Assembly (NCBI GenBank): GCA_019828545.1
Contig: JACVRA010000113.1
Location: 248,001 to 312,000 of the forward strand
Source: Paracamarosporium sp. OC-R06-R3
Lineage: Eukaryota; Ascomycota; Dothideomycetes; Pleosporales; Didymosphaeriaceae
Length of the DNA: 64,000 bases
Direction of reading: 5' to 3'
A program made the position numbers and the translations under genes. Below, one piece after another: positions 37,894 to 48,611 of this stretch (position 1 is the first letter of the stretch; each line of letters begins with the position of its first letter). The notes below the pieces were generated by a model, which made no database searches, was not told where the DNA came from, and saw nothing but the letters and a program-made list of their open reading frames with translations.

Positions 37894-38341
37894 TCACGGA
37901 GATTTACGGATGAGGCTAGTGCACCATGTGCTTGATCCGTGTTCGGTTCGCTTGGCATTGTCACTTGGGTTCTGTGTTTCGCATTCCAACGCTCTCGCCA
38001 TGTGTTGCCTAGAACGTCCGAGTGTACTACGTAAAGCAATATCGCGGTCTGCAAGGAAGAGGACAAGGGAAATAGCTTGCTGGGAACGACCTCTTGCACT
38101 ATACGGTTATAAATCTGCTGCAAGCATGTTACGTATGATGTAGACAACCGTAATTATTGGACGCGATTGACGTGCTGTTATCTAAAGTTCACAACATAAT
38201 AAATTCAAGGAGTTCATGGTAACATGCTTCATTATATTTGTTAGTTCAGCAGGCTGATTCATCGATGCTCGCTAGAGAAACGACTATCTTACACCCATAA
38301 GACGTTGAGTCCAAGTTGTTGAGGTGCTACCACCTTCTCAT
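37894..38341. other. Intergenic: ankyrin-gene promoter and RPN3 3' region
   Basis: 448 bp, AT-rich toward 38150-38280. Both neighbours are on the minus strand. No gene, RNA or repeat is supported. Confidence 0.5.
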
Positions 38342-40131
38342 CTACAAGCCATCAAAGTCACCTGCTGCATCGTCGTCGTCAAGGTCACCCTCCTGAATCT
38401 CCTTTGCAAGCTCGCGCTCCCGCTCTCTGGCCTCTTGAGCATTCTTCAACTCTAACCGATGCTGGTTCATTGGGTAGCGCATTGCCTTGACGCATTCGTC
38501 ATGGAGCGTCAAACAGGCGCGGATACGCTCGTGGAATGCCTCACCGGGCTCGCGGGTAGCGTAAATGTCTCCAGCCTGTTTTGTCTGCATAAAGCCTTTC
38601 TCATGGTCAATCGAAGCCTCAATGACACCGTCACGGATCGCCTTTGCAACGATGTACTCCGCTGACTCTTCGCTCTCAAGGCCGAGGCGGAGGCAGATGT
38701 CTCGTAAGGAAATGCGCGAATAGGAGAGCGAGAGCACGCGGATACCGGTCTTGATGACATTTTGGCGGAGACGGAGAATCAAGGTATAGGTACCATCGCG
38801 GTGGAAGGCCTTTGCGGAGTTTTGAACAATCTTCAAGAAGCTCGGGAGGTCACCGGCGCGAACTGCCTGCACTAGACGGAAGTACGGCTCCAGGGTGCGC
38901 TCAAGGCGAGGTTGGCTGAACAGCTCGCGTTCTGGAATGTCACCCATGAGTAGTTCAACTACGATCAGGAGCTTCATCGAAGCCTGGTAGAAACCTGCCG
39001 CAACGGAGTTGGTGGGCGCTTTGCGAGTGGCGCTGATGAGGTGTTCATGCGCCTCCGTGTATGACAGCTGAATGGCCCTTATGCGGCCAAGGTAATAAAG
39101 ATACCTCGCAACTTGGTTGTTTGGAGCGTTCTCAGGAAACCGTGTCTGCGCAACAAGCAGATCGGCTTGCGTAATGTCGGCGGTAGAGAGATAGTTTCGT
39201 AGGAGCAGTGTGGTCACCGAAGCCTGAGTATCCAGATCTTTTCGGAGCACCGCGCTACGAAGGGCTGCGAGCAGTTTCCCACGAATAGCGATAACTTGCG
39301 ACTGTTTGGAAGGTGGTTTAGGGTCGAGCTCCTCGTGGAAAAGCGAGAAGTAGAAGTACGCTTTCGCGGCTAAAGAATCAAGCGTCCGTCGATTCAGCTC
39401 CCGAATCCTGTCCACCAGCTGAGTCGAGAACTCGGCACCCTCCTCATAGTCTTGTTGATCGTATAGATACACCTAGACAAGTCAGTATCACGGTACAGAC
39501 GATTTGCCAAAGACGTGGAGGAGTATCCCGTCGTCGCTTCTAGGAACAGAAATCTAGTTCTCCCAGCTCGGTCCACTATGCACATACCTGGAGCAGAATG
39601 CCTATGTATACGTCGACCTCCGGTAATGGCTCCTTGGTGCTGTTCTTAAGCGCCTGTACCGCATCCTTGTGCTGGTCTGCCACCGCCTTGAGATCCTCGG
39701 CCTCCATGCCCACGGCCTGGATGAGCAGTCGCGCGGTGGGGTTCTTCGCCGAGTATGTCACCACGATGACAGTACACAGCACGCGGTCGGTGAGCCTCTT
39801 TCGGAGCGAAGATATTGAGCGGAGTGCTCTTAACGTGAACCGGGTATCGAACTGGGCGACGGCGCGTTCCAGCAGAGCGAAGTTGGAGCGGATCTCTACA
39901 ACAGCCGGGTCAGTCTCCCAGAAGGGTCGAGAAGCATATCCGCGCATCGCATCCGGACACATGCGGCCAACCTGCGGCGGCAGCCCGCCGAAGCCGCAAG
40001 GACAAGTGAAATGATGCATGCTGGATATGCTTCCATGTAGATGTGGGCTTACCCGAGACTGTCTTCTCCTCCACGTTCTCGGCGTTTGGCTGCTCGACCT
40101 CCGTCACGACGCCTTCCATGCTCTCCGCCAT
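38342..40131 (-). CDS. RPN3: 26S proteasome regulatory subunit Rpn3 (PSMD3)
   Basis: Three exons on the minus strand: 40131-40053, 39895-39588 and 39472-38342, giving 505 residues. Introns are 157 and 115 nt. The acidic head MAESMEGVVTEVEQPNAEN joins EIRSNFALLERAVAQFDTRF. Helical TPR-like repeats follow, then VYLYDQQDYEEGAEFSTQL, then the PCI domain, whose winged-helix part is near YSRISLRDICLRLGLESEESAEYIVAKAIRDG. The acidic C-terminus ends DDDDAAGDFDGL. Rpn3 is a scaffold of the proteasome lid and contacts Rpn7 and Rpn15/Sem1. It is divergent from SPC34 with 243 bp between starts. The exon 3 start uses GTG as an internal Val codon, not an initiator. Confidence 0.96.
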
Positions 40132-40374
40132 GGCTGCTGCTCTGCGTCGGGTCGCGGGTTTGGGAGAAAGTACGGGTAGCGGTTGCGGGCAGGCAGGGGG
40201 AGGGGCAACGAGTGGGTGTTTGGGCGATGATGATGCAGGTGAGGGTCGAGAGGCGGGAGCTTTGGGTCGTAGCTGCCGCCGGCGAATCGTCGGAGCGGGT
40301 CGACCTTTGCCCGGCCGTGTTTACGGCCTGCGCAACAACACCCCGCGTCTGAGCAGCTTCGTGTGTAGTCATAC
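40132..40374. promoter_or_regulatory. Short divergent promoter of RPN3 and SPC34
   Basis: 243 bp between opposite start codons, G-rich on the plus strand. A shared promoter is inferred from spacing. I do not see a clear proteasome-associated control element (PACE, GGTGGCAAA). Confidence 0.5.
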
Positions 40375-41258
40375 ATGGCAGTCATGACGCTTCTCGACGC
40401 CCACCTGGAGCAGATATCGCTCTGCGCGCAGTCCATTGCAGACCTTCCGTACGTGTGCCGGTCCACGATCCACGACGGGCTTCCATCCTAATCGAATGCC
40501 AGATTTCCCGCGCCCAAGATATTCACAAACGCGCTTCTCCAACCTCACGACATAACGACTTTGATCCGCGATACCGAGTCACACGAGCGTGCCCTCTTCT
40601 CTGTTCCCCCGGCACCTCCAGCGCCCAAAGCTCAAGAATCCGTTGCAAGTTCGAATAGACGTAACACGATATTCAATCCCAACGGCGTTGCGGCAAGCAT
40701 TTCAGGGGGAGGCGCCAATGCCGTGAGGGCGCCAAAGAGAAACACTGCTGTTGCAGCTGTTCTGGGTACCGAGCTGGTCGAGCGAATACGACGAGGGGGT
40801 GGAGGTGGGGCTGGCAGCGGCCTTGGATACCGAGCATATGATGGCAGTAACAAGAACGATGTGGACGTAGAAACGCTGCTGGAGGGTGCTGAGAAATTGT
40901 TGGGTGTATAGTATGAGCTTCCCTCAATCTCAGCTGGGGTACAGCTGACGAGTACAGCCCAATACCTGGGGCACACGATCGCATAGCCTCTATGCGACAG
41001 CGACATAGCCGGCTTGAAGCGTCAATTGAGTATTACGAGTCACGAATTGCGGAACAGACAACGCAGTTGAACAAGCTCAATCGGTCACGCGAATATGTCG
41101 ATCATGATCCAGAGGATGTCGAGGATGCCGCGCCTGTCATGACTGAAGAAGATCTTCGACGTGAAGAGGAAGAAGTAAGGCAGCTGGAGCGAAAGAAACG
41201 CGGTCTTGAGGACCGTGTGAACTCGATGGGGAGAGATATATCCGGTGTCCTGCGCTGA
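40375..41258 (+). CDS. SPC34: DASH complex subunit Spc34
   Basis: Three exons: 40375-40448, 40503-40910 and 40958-41258, with introns of 54 and 47 nt, giving 260 residues. The N-terminal signature LLDAHLEQISLCAQSIADLPFPAPKIFTNALLQPHDI is that of Spc34, and the block LIRDTESHERALFSV follows directly. The middle is low-complexity (Ser/Gly/Arg). The C-terminal third is a coiled coil (MRQRHSRLEASIEYYESRIAEQ ... RQLERKKRGLEDRVNSMGRDI). Spc34 belongs to the fungus-specific DASH/Dam1 ring that couples kinetochores to microtubule ends. The second Met (40384) could also start translation. Confidence 0.93.
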
Positions 41259-41718
41259 GGTAGGGATTGGATTATTCTCAGAAGCCCAGCGAGTGGACAA
41301 AGTGCTGGGTATCTTGTTGGCAAGTCTTCCTGTGTTTTCCCCTCCAGGATGTAAATCACCAAGGCCAAATTGCACCAAGGGTGTTATGACAACCGGTCGC
41401 TAGAACCTGTATGGTCGGTCCTGTCCATAATTATGGGGAAACACAAGGCGGCTTCTTCGGGACTACACATCAATCATTACGGGAAGATAGGTTGCATTGG
41501 CAGGTGAAAACACCCTAGATGACGTGGGCTAGACCGTACAGTAAGAACTTTCTCCTGTTTTCTATCAGGCTATTGTGGCTAAAACGTTACAGATGGGGCT
41601 TTGAAAAAACAATCAAGATTATTGAAATCGCGAAGTTGAGCTCACAATACATTATACATGGATGCTCTTAATTCATCTTTATACGCAAGCGTTATTCCAC
41701 CCGCTACTCGCCACCTTT
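41259..41718. other. Convergent 3' intergenic region
   Basis: 460 bp between the SPC34 and BLI-3-like stops, AT-rich near 41560-41660. No gene or repeat is supported. Confidence 0.5.
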
Positions 41719-42385
41719 TTATTGGCCCTTCCACTGCTGGATCTCCGCCTCTGTAAGCTCCCGCAGTTTGTTCACTTTCGGCGGCTGGCCTGTTGCAACG
41801 CCCTTTGCCACTTCGACGAAGCTTCCAAGCGTGGTGCTATTCGAAACAGCGTACGTTACCGTGCTGGCCTTCACGCGGATGATGCCAATGCGTGGGTCGT
41901 CTGGACCACCGTCGTGCTTGCCGTCACCAAGATCGCCGATCCAAGCTTTCAGTGCGGGTGAGTAGTGCTTCTTGACGACGTTGCGATCAGTCTCGATGGA
42001 AGCGTGGCCGGAGACGGATGCCCACTCTCCGGAATTGTTGATGAAACCGATGTTGACGGAAGGGTGGGTCTTGAGATCGTCGGTCTTGCCGGACTCAGTG
42101 TTGGTATGGAAAAGAAGGTCGAAGCCGTTGCCCTCCTGCATATCGTTAGCATTGTACTCGTGTCGCGTGACTGAATGACGGTCCTACCTTTGCTGCCAAT
42201 GCCATAGCTCTCGATGTCAGCAGATCGCTTCCTGCCGTTTGTGCAGTCATCAAGCAAATCTTTGTCTTGTCGATGAAGCTGAAGAGACCCTCAACTTTCT
42301 CCTTGAGTGAGGGCTCCTCCTTGTTCTGCAAGGTGTATGGGTCGGCGGGCTTGCTACCCGTGTCTGTGTTACTGAAGGACGACAT
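41719..42385 (-). CDS. bli-3: BLI-3-like protein (pyridoxamine 5'-phosphate oxidase-like fold)
   Basis: Two coding exons on the minus strand, 42385-42188 and 42135-41719, with a 52-nt intron, giving 204 residues. The split-barrel flavin-binding fold is seen from FSFIDKTKICLMTAQT, SRAMALAAKEGNGFDLLFHTNTESGK, and VNIGFINNSGEWASVSGHASIETD. The C-terminal part has GDGKHDGGPDDPRIGIIRVKASTVTYAV. The family resembles bacterial general stress protein 26 and Neurospora BLI-3, named for a blue-light-inducible transcript; biochemical function is not known. A probable 5' UTR intron lies upstream (42442-42592), and the leader holds a tetranucleotide repeat. Confidence 0.9.
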
Positions 42386-42441
42386 GTTTGGAGATTGAAG
42401 TGTCGATGGAATAAATGTCTGGCTCGGTTTGTAGAGAGCAC

Positions 42442-42592
42442 CTGCGAAACATGTGTTAGCAAGTCAGCCATGTAATACTGAGGTTACGCTGCGCCTGCCC
42501 AAGAGGACCATGTCGACTGCAACTGTAGCTTGCTTGAGTGCAGCGATCCACGGTCGACGGCAGGCGCACACGTCGAACAAGACTGTACATAC
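42442..42592 (-). other. Probable 5' UTR intron of the BLI-3-like gene
   Basis: Reading the minus strand, CCAG|GTATGT at 42593/42592 and TTTCGCAG|GTGCTC at 42442/42441 bound a 151-nt GT-AG intron that would splice two noncoding leader exons. Splice signals are good, but no coding frame can confirm it. Confidence 0.5.
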
Positions 42593-42602
42593 CTGGATAG
42601 AG

Positions 42603-42634
42603 TTGATTGATTAATCGATTGATTGATTGATCAA
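42603..42634 (-). repeat. (TGAT)n-type microsatellite in the BLI-3-like leader
   Basis: Imperfect tetranucleotide repeat, GATT/TGAT units on plus and ATCA units on the sense strand, ending in TGATCA. It lies in the presumed first noncoding exon, so it would be transcribed. Confidence 0.75.
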
Positions 42635-43430
42635 GTTGTTGTGAGGGGTAGAGCGGAGAGCGCAAAGTCGCGTCTACTTATTGTTGTTGGTTCATGACGT
42701 CAAGCTTCCGTGGTTATGTTCCACAGCCCAGGACCCCCACCTATTCTGGGGTAACTACGATCCGCTGAAGGCCACCGATGCTCTTGCAATCGTGGCGCAT
42801 GATGTCGGAGCATGTGGGGTTTTGGAAGGTAATAAGACGTGCTCTTGCGAGGATTGCCTGGCGAATGCCATCATATCGCGTCGTATACCACACAATCTCA
42901 AATAATACGTATATGCTAGGCGGTAAAGAGAAGGTTGATCCTGCACAATGATTGGATAAATTCCCCAATAAGCGGAGAACAAGGGGGTATCAGGGACAAA
43001 TAAGGTAGAGGGCATGGCTTTTCTCCCTCATCGTATAAGACCAACCTTCTCTTTACAGCCTAGCATAAACGTATTATTTGAGATTATGCGGTACACGTTA
43101 TTCGCGCAAAGCAGAGTTGTGGCGGTCATTAGAGATTCCAAAATTGAAGATATTGAGAAGTTCATCTGGGTCTAGCCGTCTACTTCTTAGTATGAAGATG
43201 TAGAATGCAACGAAGCCTACAATCCGTGAAGCCATTTTATTAATACCCCACCTAAGAAAGCAATGTGAGGACGCTTGTAATAGAGATGAAGCAGGACCAA
43301 TCCCAAAGTCCGATCGGCTGGACGCCCTAAGCAAATTGCAACTTTTCGAATCCCGTAATACTCATAGTACGGTGACTGTCAAGCCACTGGATAAGTCGTG
43401 AAGATGATTGTTGATTGAAGGTGGAGTCTC
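42635..43430. other. Intergenic region around the foldback element
   Basis: Between the BLI-3-like leader and the BFR1 stop. Apart from the inverted-repeat element it is AT-rich single-copy-looking DNA. The frames at 42681-42905 and 43098-43334 show no family resemblance. Confidence 0.45.
42881..43098. mobile_element. 218-bp foldback element with 60-bp inverted arms (MITE-like)
   Basis: Arm 42881-42940 matches the reverse complement of 43039-43098 at 53 of 60 positions. The shared core includes AATCTCAAATAATACGT and AAAGAGAAGGTTG. A unique 98-bp centre lies between. Similarity ends abruptly at the outer edge. TCGCG occurs at 42876-42880 and again at 43102-43106, a possible 5-bp target duplication if the right end lies at 43101. 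There is no coding capacity. It could be a non-autonomous DNA transposon or a chance foldback; copy number elsewhere cannot be judged from one window. Confidence 0.6.
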
Positions 43431-45302
43431 CTATGACTCGGGAGCCTCGCTGTCTTCAATCTTCGCCTTCTCCAGTTCTTCCGCTACGTCGACATCTGCA
43501 GCCTTCTCCTGCTGAAGTTCAGCTACTGCAGAAACAGGTCCGCCATTGACAGCCTGGTTCTTCTCAGACGGCTTGCGCGCGCTGTCGGTCACACCTTCAG
43601 CGTCCTCAGCCTCCAGGCGATCAATTTCCTTTTGGGCTTTCGCAATGTTCTAACAAAAGGTCAGCGCAATGATCAGATTAACAGGTACAGGGGTGAACAA
43701 GATTTCGAAGGCTCTTCCACCGGCACTCCCTGTGCTGCCCTAAGATGTAAGGTACAGAGGCAGATTGTATATTAAAACAATGCCTGGTCCTACTCTATGC
43801 ACAGTCCGACTTTGTCATGTTGAGGTAACACACAAAGGAGATACAGCTCAAAGCTCTCCAGCACTTTTCTTCGTTCACTGTGATGGGAATTACATACCTC
43901 CTTAGTCTTGGCATCTTGCTCAGACTTCCACTTCTCGAGCTTCTCCTTTAGCTTCTCGACAGTGGCGGGAACATCAGCCTGGCTGGATGGCGGGTTCACA
44001 CCGACCTTGGCGAGCTCGTCTAAGATACCAATGTTCAGGTTGAACTTCTCAGCGGGCGCAGCGGCGGTTTTACGGCCTTTCTTGTTCTTCTTTCCAGCAC
44101 CGCCAATGAAGTAGTTCTCCTCCTCGTCGCCCTTCTTGGCAAGACGGGTTCCCTTTAAGCCTGCGTCGTCTACAGTCCTCTGGGCGGAGGCAGCAAATTT
44201 GCTCGTCGTCGCGGTCTCTTTCGCAGGCAGGGCGGAAGGATCGAAGTATCGAATCAGGCCTTCTGAGGCGAGGATCTCGTCTTGGTATGCAGGTGCGCTG
44301 GCCTCTTCGAGACGTTTGGCAGCCAATTCCTTACGCTTGTTCGCTTGGTACTCTGCTTGCTCCTGCCGCTTACGCTCTTGACGGGCCTTGCGAGCCTGGT
44401 AATCGTAGTCTGCAAAGGCGCGCTTCTGCTGGTAGTACGTATCCTTGTGTTCCTTGATGGCCTGGAATTTGGCCTGTTGGTCCTCGCGCGCCTTGTCCCT
44501 AGCCTCCATAAGAGTCTTCATGTTCTTGAAAGCCCCGTCCTGTTCAGCCTTGAGCTTGTCCAGCTCCTCCTGAAGTTCAGTGTAACGGTTGCTAAGTGCT
44601 TTTTGCTCTGGGTCGTCAAGGAGCTTCTTCTGCTCCGCTATCTGCGTCTTGAGGTCGTCAATCGATTTTTGCTGAGCATCGAAGCCAGAGAAGTTCTTGC
44701 GGGCCTTGTTGAGATTCGTAATCTCGTTGAGGGCCTTCTTTTCATCGACGATCTTCATGCGCCCAGTGTCTACCTCCTTCTGGAGGCGGGCAATCTCGCG
44801 GTCGACATCCTCCACGCTCTTGAAGTTCACCTTGCCCTTAGCGGTCTTGAGCTCGCCGATGCGGCCCTTGAGCTGTTCATCGAGGCGCTTGATCTTATCT
44901 AGGACGGCCGTGCGTGAGGATTTCTGGCCCTGCTGCGTCTGGCGGATCTTGGTGAGCTCCGCCTTGAGCTCCTGCTGGCGAACGGCGTTGGGTGAATCCT
45001 TGTTATTAGGACGAGCATTGTCGAGCTTCGCCTTGGCCGCGTTCTACAACGGTCAGCATGCGGGCTGGCTGCATGGAGACAGCCAGTTGCGTCGGGCAAC
45101 TGCATGGCACCGTGCCGTGCGAGTGCAACGGCCGGGGAGAGCATGAATCTGAAGCACTTACGAACTTGGCCTGCGCATCAGTGTGGGACTTCTCGAGCTT
45201 GTACAGCTGGTCTTTGTAGACGGTCTCGTCTGGCTTCTCTGGGCGCACGAACTGCTGCTTGGTCCCCTCGGTCTTGGGGGCGGCGGCGGTGGTGTCTGCC
45301 AT
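43431..45302 (-). CDS. BFR1: Nuclear segregation / mRNP protein Bfr1
   Basis: Three exons on the minus strand: 45302-45162, 45043-43898 and 43649-43431, giving 501 residues. Introns are 118 and 248 nt, long for this window. The start MADTTAAAPKTEGTKQQFVRPEKPDE leads into an almost continuous coiled coil (about 35-290), with blocks such as FKSVEDVDREIARLQKEVDTG and LNKARKNFSGFDAQQKSIDDL. A conserved C-terminal part has DEILASEGLIRYFDP and the Lys-rich GGAGKKNKKGRK. The final exon is acidic. Bfr1 in yeast associates with polysomes and mRNPs at the ER and affects ploidy and secretion phenotypes. The gene is divergent from HEM4 with 260 bp between starts. Confidence 0.93.
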
Positions 45303-45562
45303 GGCTGTCGATGCCGAAATGCACTCTCGATCGGGCGGGACGGGCGGTCGAAGTGCGGGCGGGTACGGGGGTGGGCGAGGGCGCAGCGTTGAGTTTATGT
45401 AGAGACCCTGAACTAAGGGCAATTCAATATTCACCACGAACCACGTTTCCACGGCTTCGGCGCGGCGCACGGGCAGGGCAATTTTACCCGACCCACCCAG
45501 GCGGTCTCGCCCACCCGCTCGCGTATGCTTATCGTGCCGCAATCCTTCACCTCTGCCTCGAC
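45303..45562. promoter_or_regulatory. Short divergent promoter of BFR1 and HEM4
   Basis: 260 bp between opposite start codons, G-rich at 45340-45385. Bidirectional activity is inferred from geometry. No recognisable regulatory site was identified. Confidence 0.5.
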
Positions 45563-46480
45563 ATGGACAGCAACGGCAAAATACCTTTGCTGCTGCTCAA
45601 GACCAGATCGGCTCCAACCGATGCCTATGAGGAATACTTTGCCGCCAAGTACGAGCCCGTCTTCGTGCCCGTCCTGGAGCACAGATTCAAGCAGGATGCA
45701 CTCCGCCAAGTTCGGCAGCACATCGAAAACGGCGACTTTGCTGGCGCCCATCCTGGTGCCCGGCCAAAGTATGGTGCTATGATCTTCACCTCTCAGCGCG
45801 CCGTGGAAGCGTTTGCTCAAACCGTCGAGGACATCAGGAAGAGCAAGGACGAGCACCTTCTGGAAGTCTGGCTTCCCAAGCACATGCCTTTGTACGTTGT
45901 AGGCCCGGCCACCTCCCGCAGCCTGAAATCGCTGAATCTGCACTGCCCTGTAATAGGCGAAGAGACGGGCAATGGCCAGGCTCTCGCGGCCTTCATTCTA
46001 GACGATTACAACCGGCTGTATGAGGGCGATGACAAGCCCCATATCTTGTTCCTCGTTGGCGAAAAGAGAAGGGACGTCATACCAAAAACACTCCAGTCGC
46101 AGGACCTGCCTTCCAGACGAAGATCGGTGGTGCACGAACTGGAAATCTACGAGACGGGTGAGATGCAGTCTTTCAAGTCTAACTTCACGTCTATCTGGCA
46201 GAAGAACAAGGACATGGGCAAGGTTCGACAGTGGGTTGTAGTATTCTCTCCCACGGGCTGTCAGGCTATGCTAGAGAGTTTGCAACTCTTGGACAGTGAG
46301 ACGGGAAAAGCTACGGTTTCGAGCACCGGCCCAAGGACTATCTCGATTGCCACCATTGGTCCGACCACTCGGGATTATCTGATTGAAAAGTTTGGTTTTG
46401 TTCCAGATGTTTGTGCCCCAAAGCCAAGCGCCGATGGTATCGCCGAGGGTATGCATGCTTTCCTGTCGCGTTCGGATTGA
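45563..46480 (+). CDS. HEM4: Uroporphyrinogen-III synthase
   Basis: Single exon, 305 residues. The ATG at 45563 gives MDSNGKIPLLLLKTRSAP, the normal opening; the frame continues upstream only across the promoter. Visible family blocks are LLKTRSAPTDAYEEYF, YGAMIFTSQRAVEAF, LYVVGPATSRSL, ILFLVGEKRRDVIP, VVVFSPTGCQAMLESL, and ISIATIGPTTRDYLIEKFGF. Sequence conservation in this family is low apart from these patches. The enzyme closes hydroxymethylbilane with inversion of ring D to give uroporphyrinogen III, the fourth step of heme synthesis, in the cytosol. It is one of the few supported genes here without an intron. Confidence 0.94.
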   Translation: MDSNGKIPLLLLKTRSAPTDAYEEYFAAKYEPVFVPVLEHRFKQDALRQVRQHIENGDFAGAHPGARPKYGAMIFTSQRAVEAFAQTVEDIRKSKDEHLLEVWLPKHMPLYVVGPATSRSLKSLNLHCPVIGEETGNGQALAAFILDDYNRLYEGDDKPHILFLVGEKRRDVIPKTLQSQDLPSRRRSVVHELEIYETGEMQSFKSNFTSIWQKNKDMGKVRQWVVVFSPTGCQAMLESLQLLDSETGKATVSSTGPRTISIATIGPTTRDYLIEKFGFVPDVCAPKPSADGIAEGMHAFLSRSD

Positions 46481-47236
46481 TGATCGAGATATCTACTCGA
46501 TGGGCTTGAAAGTGGAATCAAACGACAAAGGGCCGCTCAATACTAGAGGCGATTGCCTTCATCCCATGCATGATAACGGCTTGTGCGATCGATTCTCCTT
46601 CACGCAAGACCTTTGGGCTTAAAACTCTGTCAATCGAGGTGTGAGCCTACCTTACTTATGCTAAAATTGCAACCAGTAGATCATCCAGCAGAGGAACATA
46701 AAACTAATGTGGTGCTTGCAAATAGGTCAACGTCCCGACCTTTACACCATGTGACATCTGCATTCACAAAGTCTACTTCGCCTGCGCTGCCGATGCTCAG
46801 CAAAGCGATGTATCGAGTAATTGCATCGGTTCCTGACGTCACCGTCAAGCTGATGCCGTCGCGGTTGGTGAAATCATTGCAACGAGAGCGCTCAGGCTCG
46901 ATGTATAGCGAGAAGGAAGAAGAGGGGTCAGCAAGCGTAACGCGCCACCACAAGATTCACAAAGAAATAAGTACCACATGCTGTATGATATGAAGAATCG
47001 ATTGCGGTGTCACTCTGTTCACGGGTGCTGGTCACTAGTTGCATGTCTTCAATGAATGACGTCAGCGTTACCGACGCGTCACGGTCGTGTTGAAGAAGGC
47101 GCGCTAGGAAGTTGAAGTATCAAGCCAAACGTGAGAAAACATTGATTTCTCTTCTGTTGGTGTCTGCCCCAAAGCGAATAGCCACAGCCACCACACACCT
47201 GACAAACGATCGCTTACCCGTCGCAATCCAACCAAG
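46481..47236. other. Intergenic: HEM4 3' region and upstream region of the next gene
   Basis: 756 bp. A minus-strand open frame at 46681-46953 (about 90 codons, no ATG start) looks protein-like in composition but has no recognised family or clear splice partners, so it is not called. Nothing else is supported. Confidence 0.4.
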
Positions 47237-48611
47237 ATGCCCAGCACACGTGCATCAACGCGTAACGGTTCCAGTCCACAGAAGGAAGCCTCGGCAGCTG
47301 GATCCAAGAGGAAAGCCGATATCAACTCGCCCAAGCGTAGCCGTAAAGCTGCAAAGCAGACCACTATTGAAGAGAGCTTTGCAGGCGACAACACGGAGGA
47401 CCCACCTCAGAACCCTGCTGAGGATGCTGAGACGAAAGAAACTCCAGCAGGAGATGATAAAGAGACGCAGGGTGAAGAGCAAGCGAGTGCCGAAACTGCG
47501 CCCAAGCATGAGACGACAGAGATTGCGGGAATTAGTGAGGAGAACGTTGAGAAAGACGCCGAAAAGACAAATGCCCAGGATGAAGACACAGTGCAGGAAT
47601 CGTCTCAGCGCGAGAAGAAGATCGCGTCAAACATCCTCGAGAAGGGCATCGTGTACTTCTTTACTCGTAATCGCGTGGGTATCGAAGATTCTGATAGTGT
47701 CGGTGATCTTCAACGAACATATTTTGTACTGCGCCCACTGCCTATTGGAACAAAGCTAGGTAAGTGAATTGCCCTTTCTCGGTACATCTGATGTTAGCTC
47801 TCGTTGACCAAACCCTCCAGGTGAAGGAGCGCTACCCGACTTGGAGAACAATCGTCTTCTTGCATTGCCAAAGAAAGTCTTTCCCAAGAGCCACAGCGAC
47901 CGCTTCATGGCATTCGTAGAGAAGGCAAACACAACCATACAAGATCTAAAGGACAACTTCTTCAAAGGCGATGAGTACGAGACGAGGACTCAGGGTTCGC
48001 GTCGTGTCGAGCCCGTCGCCACCGTCGCAGAAGGCGTGTACTTCATCACCCGCACGGAAGACCGCTCAACGCATCTCGTTTATGCTATCACTATCCCGTC
48101 GGAACTTGGAGAAGTACAGGAGGACCTCGGCCTACGATCGCAAGGCAGTTTCATCATCAGCGTCAAGAACCCAGAACGTCCCGGTCCAGCAAACTCAAAC
48201 CTTCCGCAAAGCCCTGGTTTTCCAAAGGAGTAAGTATAGACGGTACGAAGCAAACATTCGGATACAGTGCTTACATACCTAGGTTTATCGAAGAGTTTCG
48301 TGGCCTTGCATGGTCTGAGGTCAAGCCAAAATATCTCGATTATGCCAATACGCAGATCCTCCTCATTGGAGAAAATACTGACAAGGCTGTTGAAGCTACT
48401 AAGAAGGACCAGAAGCACGACAAAGACACCCCGAAGGAGGAACTAGAGAAGTTGGAGCACGAGGATGAACTGCGGATTGAGCATCTGCACGGTCAGTCCC
48501 CGCTACACACCACGTGCACAACAAGCTAACCTGCGGCCAGGCGACGATTCAATTTTTGACGATCTTAAGATCAGCCGCGACGAGTACTCTCAAGTGCCAA
48601 CAACGTGGTAG
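47237..48611 (+). CDS. Conserved fungal protein often annotated 'BTB domain transcription factor'
   Basis: Four exons: 47237-47759, 47821-48229, 48283-48491 and 48541-48611, giving 403 residues. Introns are 61, 53 and 49 nt. The first ~130 residues are polar and acidic, with a basic cluster KRSRKAAKQTTIEESF that could be a nuclear signal. The conserved core begins SNILEKGIVYFFTRNRVGIED and continues FVLRPLPIGTKLGEGALPD, RLLALPKKVFPKSHSDRFMAFVEKA, and GVYFITRTEDRSTHLVYAITIP. The last exon gives DDSIFDDLKISRDEYSQVPTTW. As I recall, orthologs in filamentous fungi carry the name BTB domain transcription factor. I see neither a BTB fold nor a DNA-binding domain, so the name looks unsupported and the function is unknown. 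Confidence 0.85.

Noticed and set aside
46681..46953. 90-codon minus-strand frame downstream of HEM4 with protein-like composition
   Set aside because: No ATG, no signal peptide, no recognised family and no convincing upstream exon.
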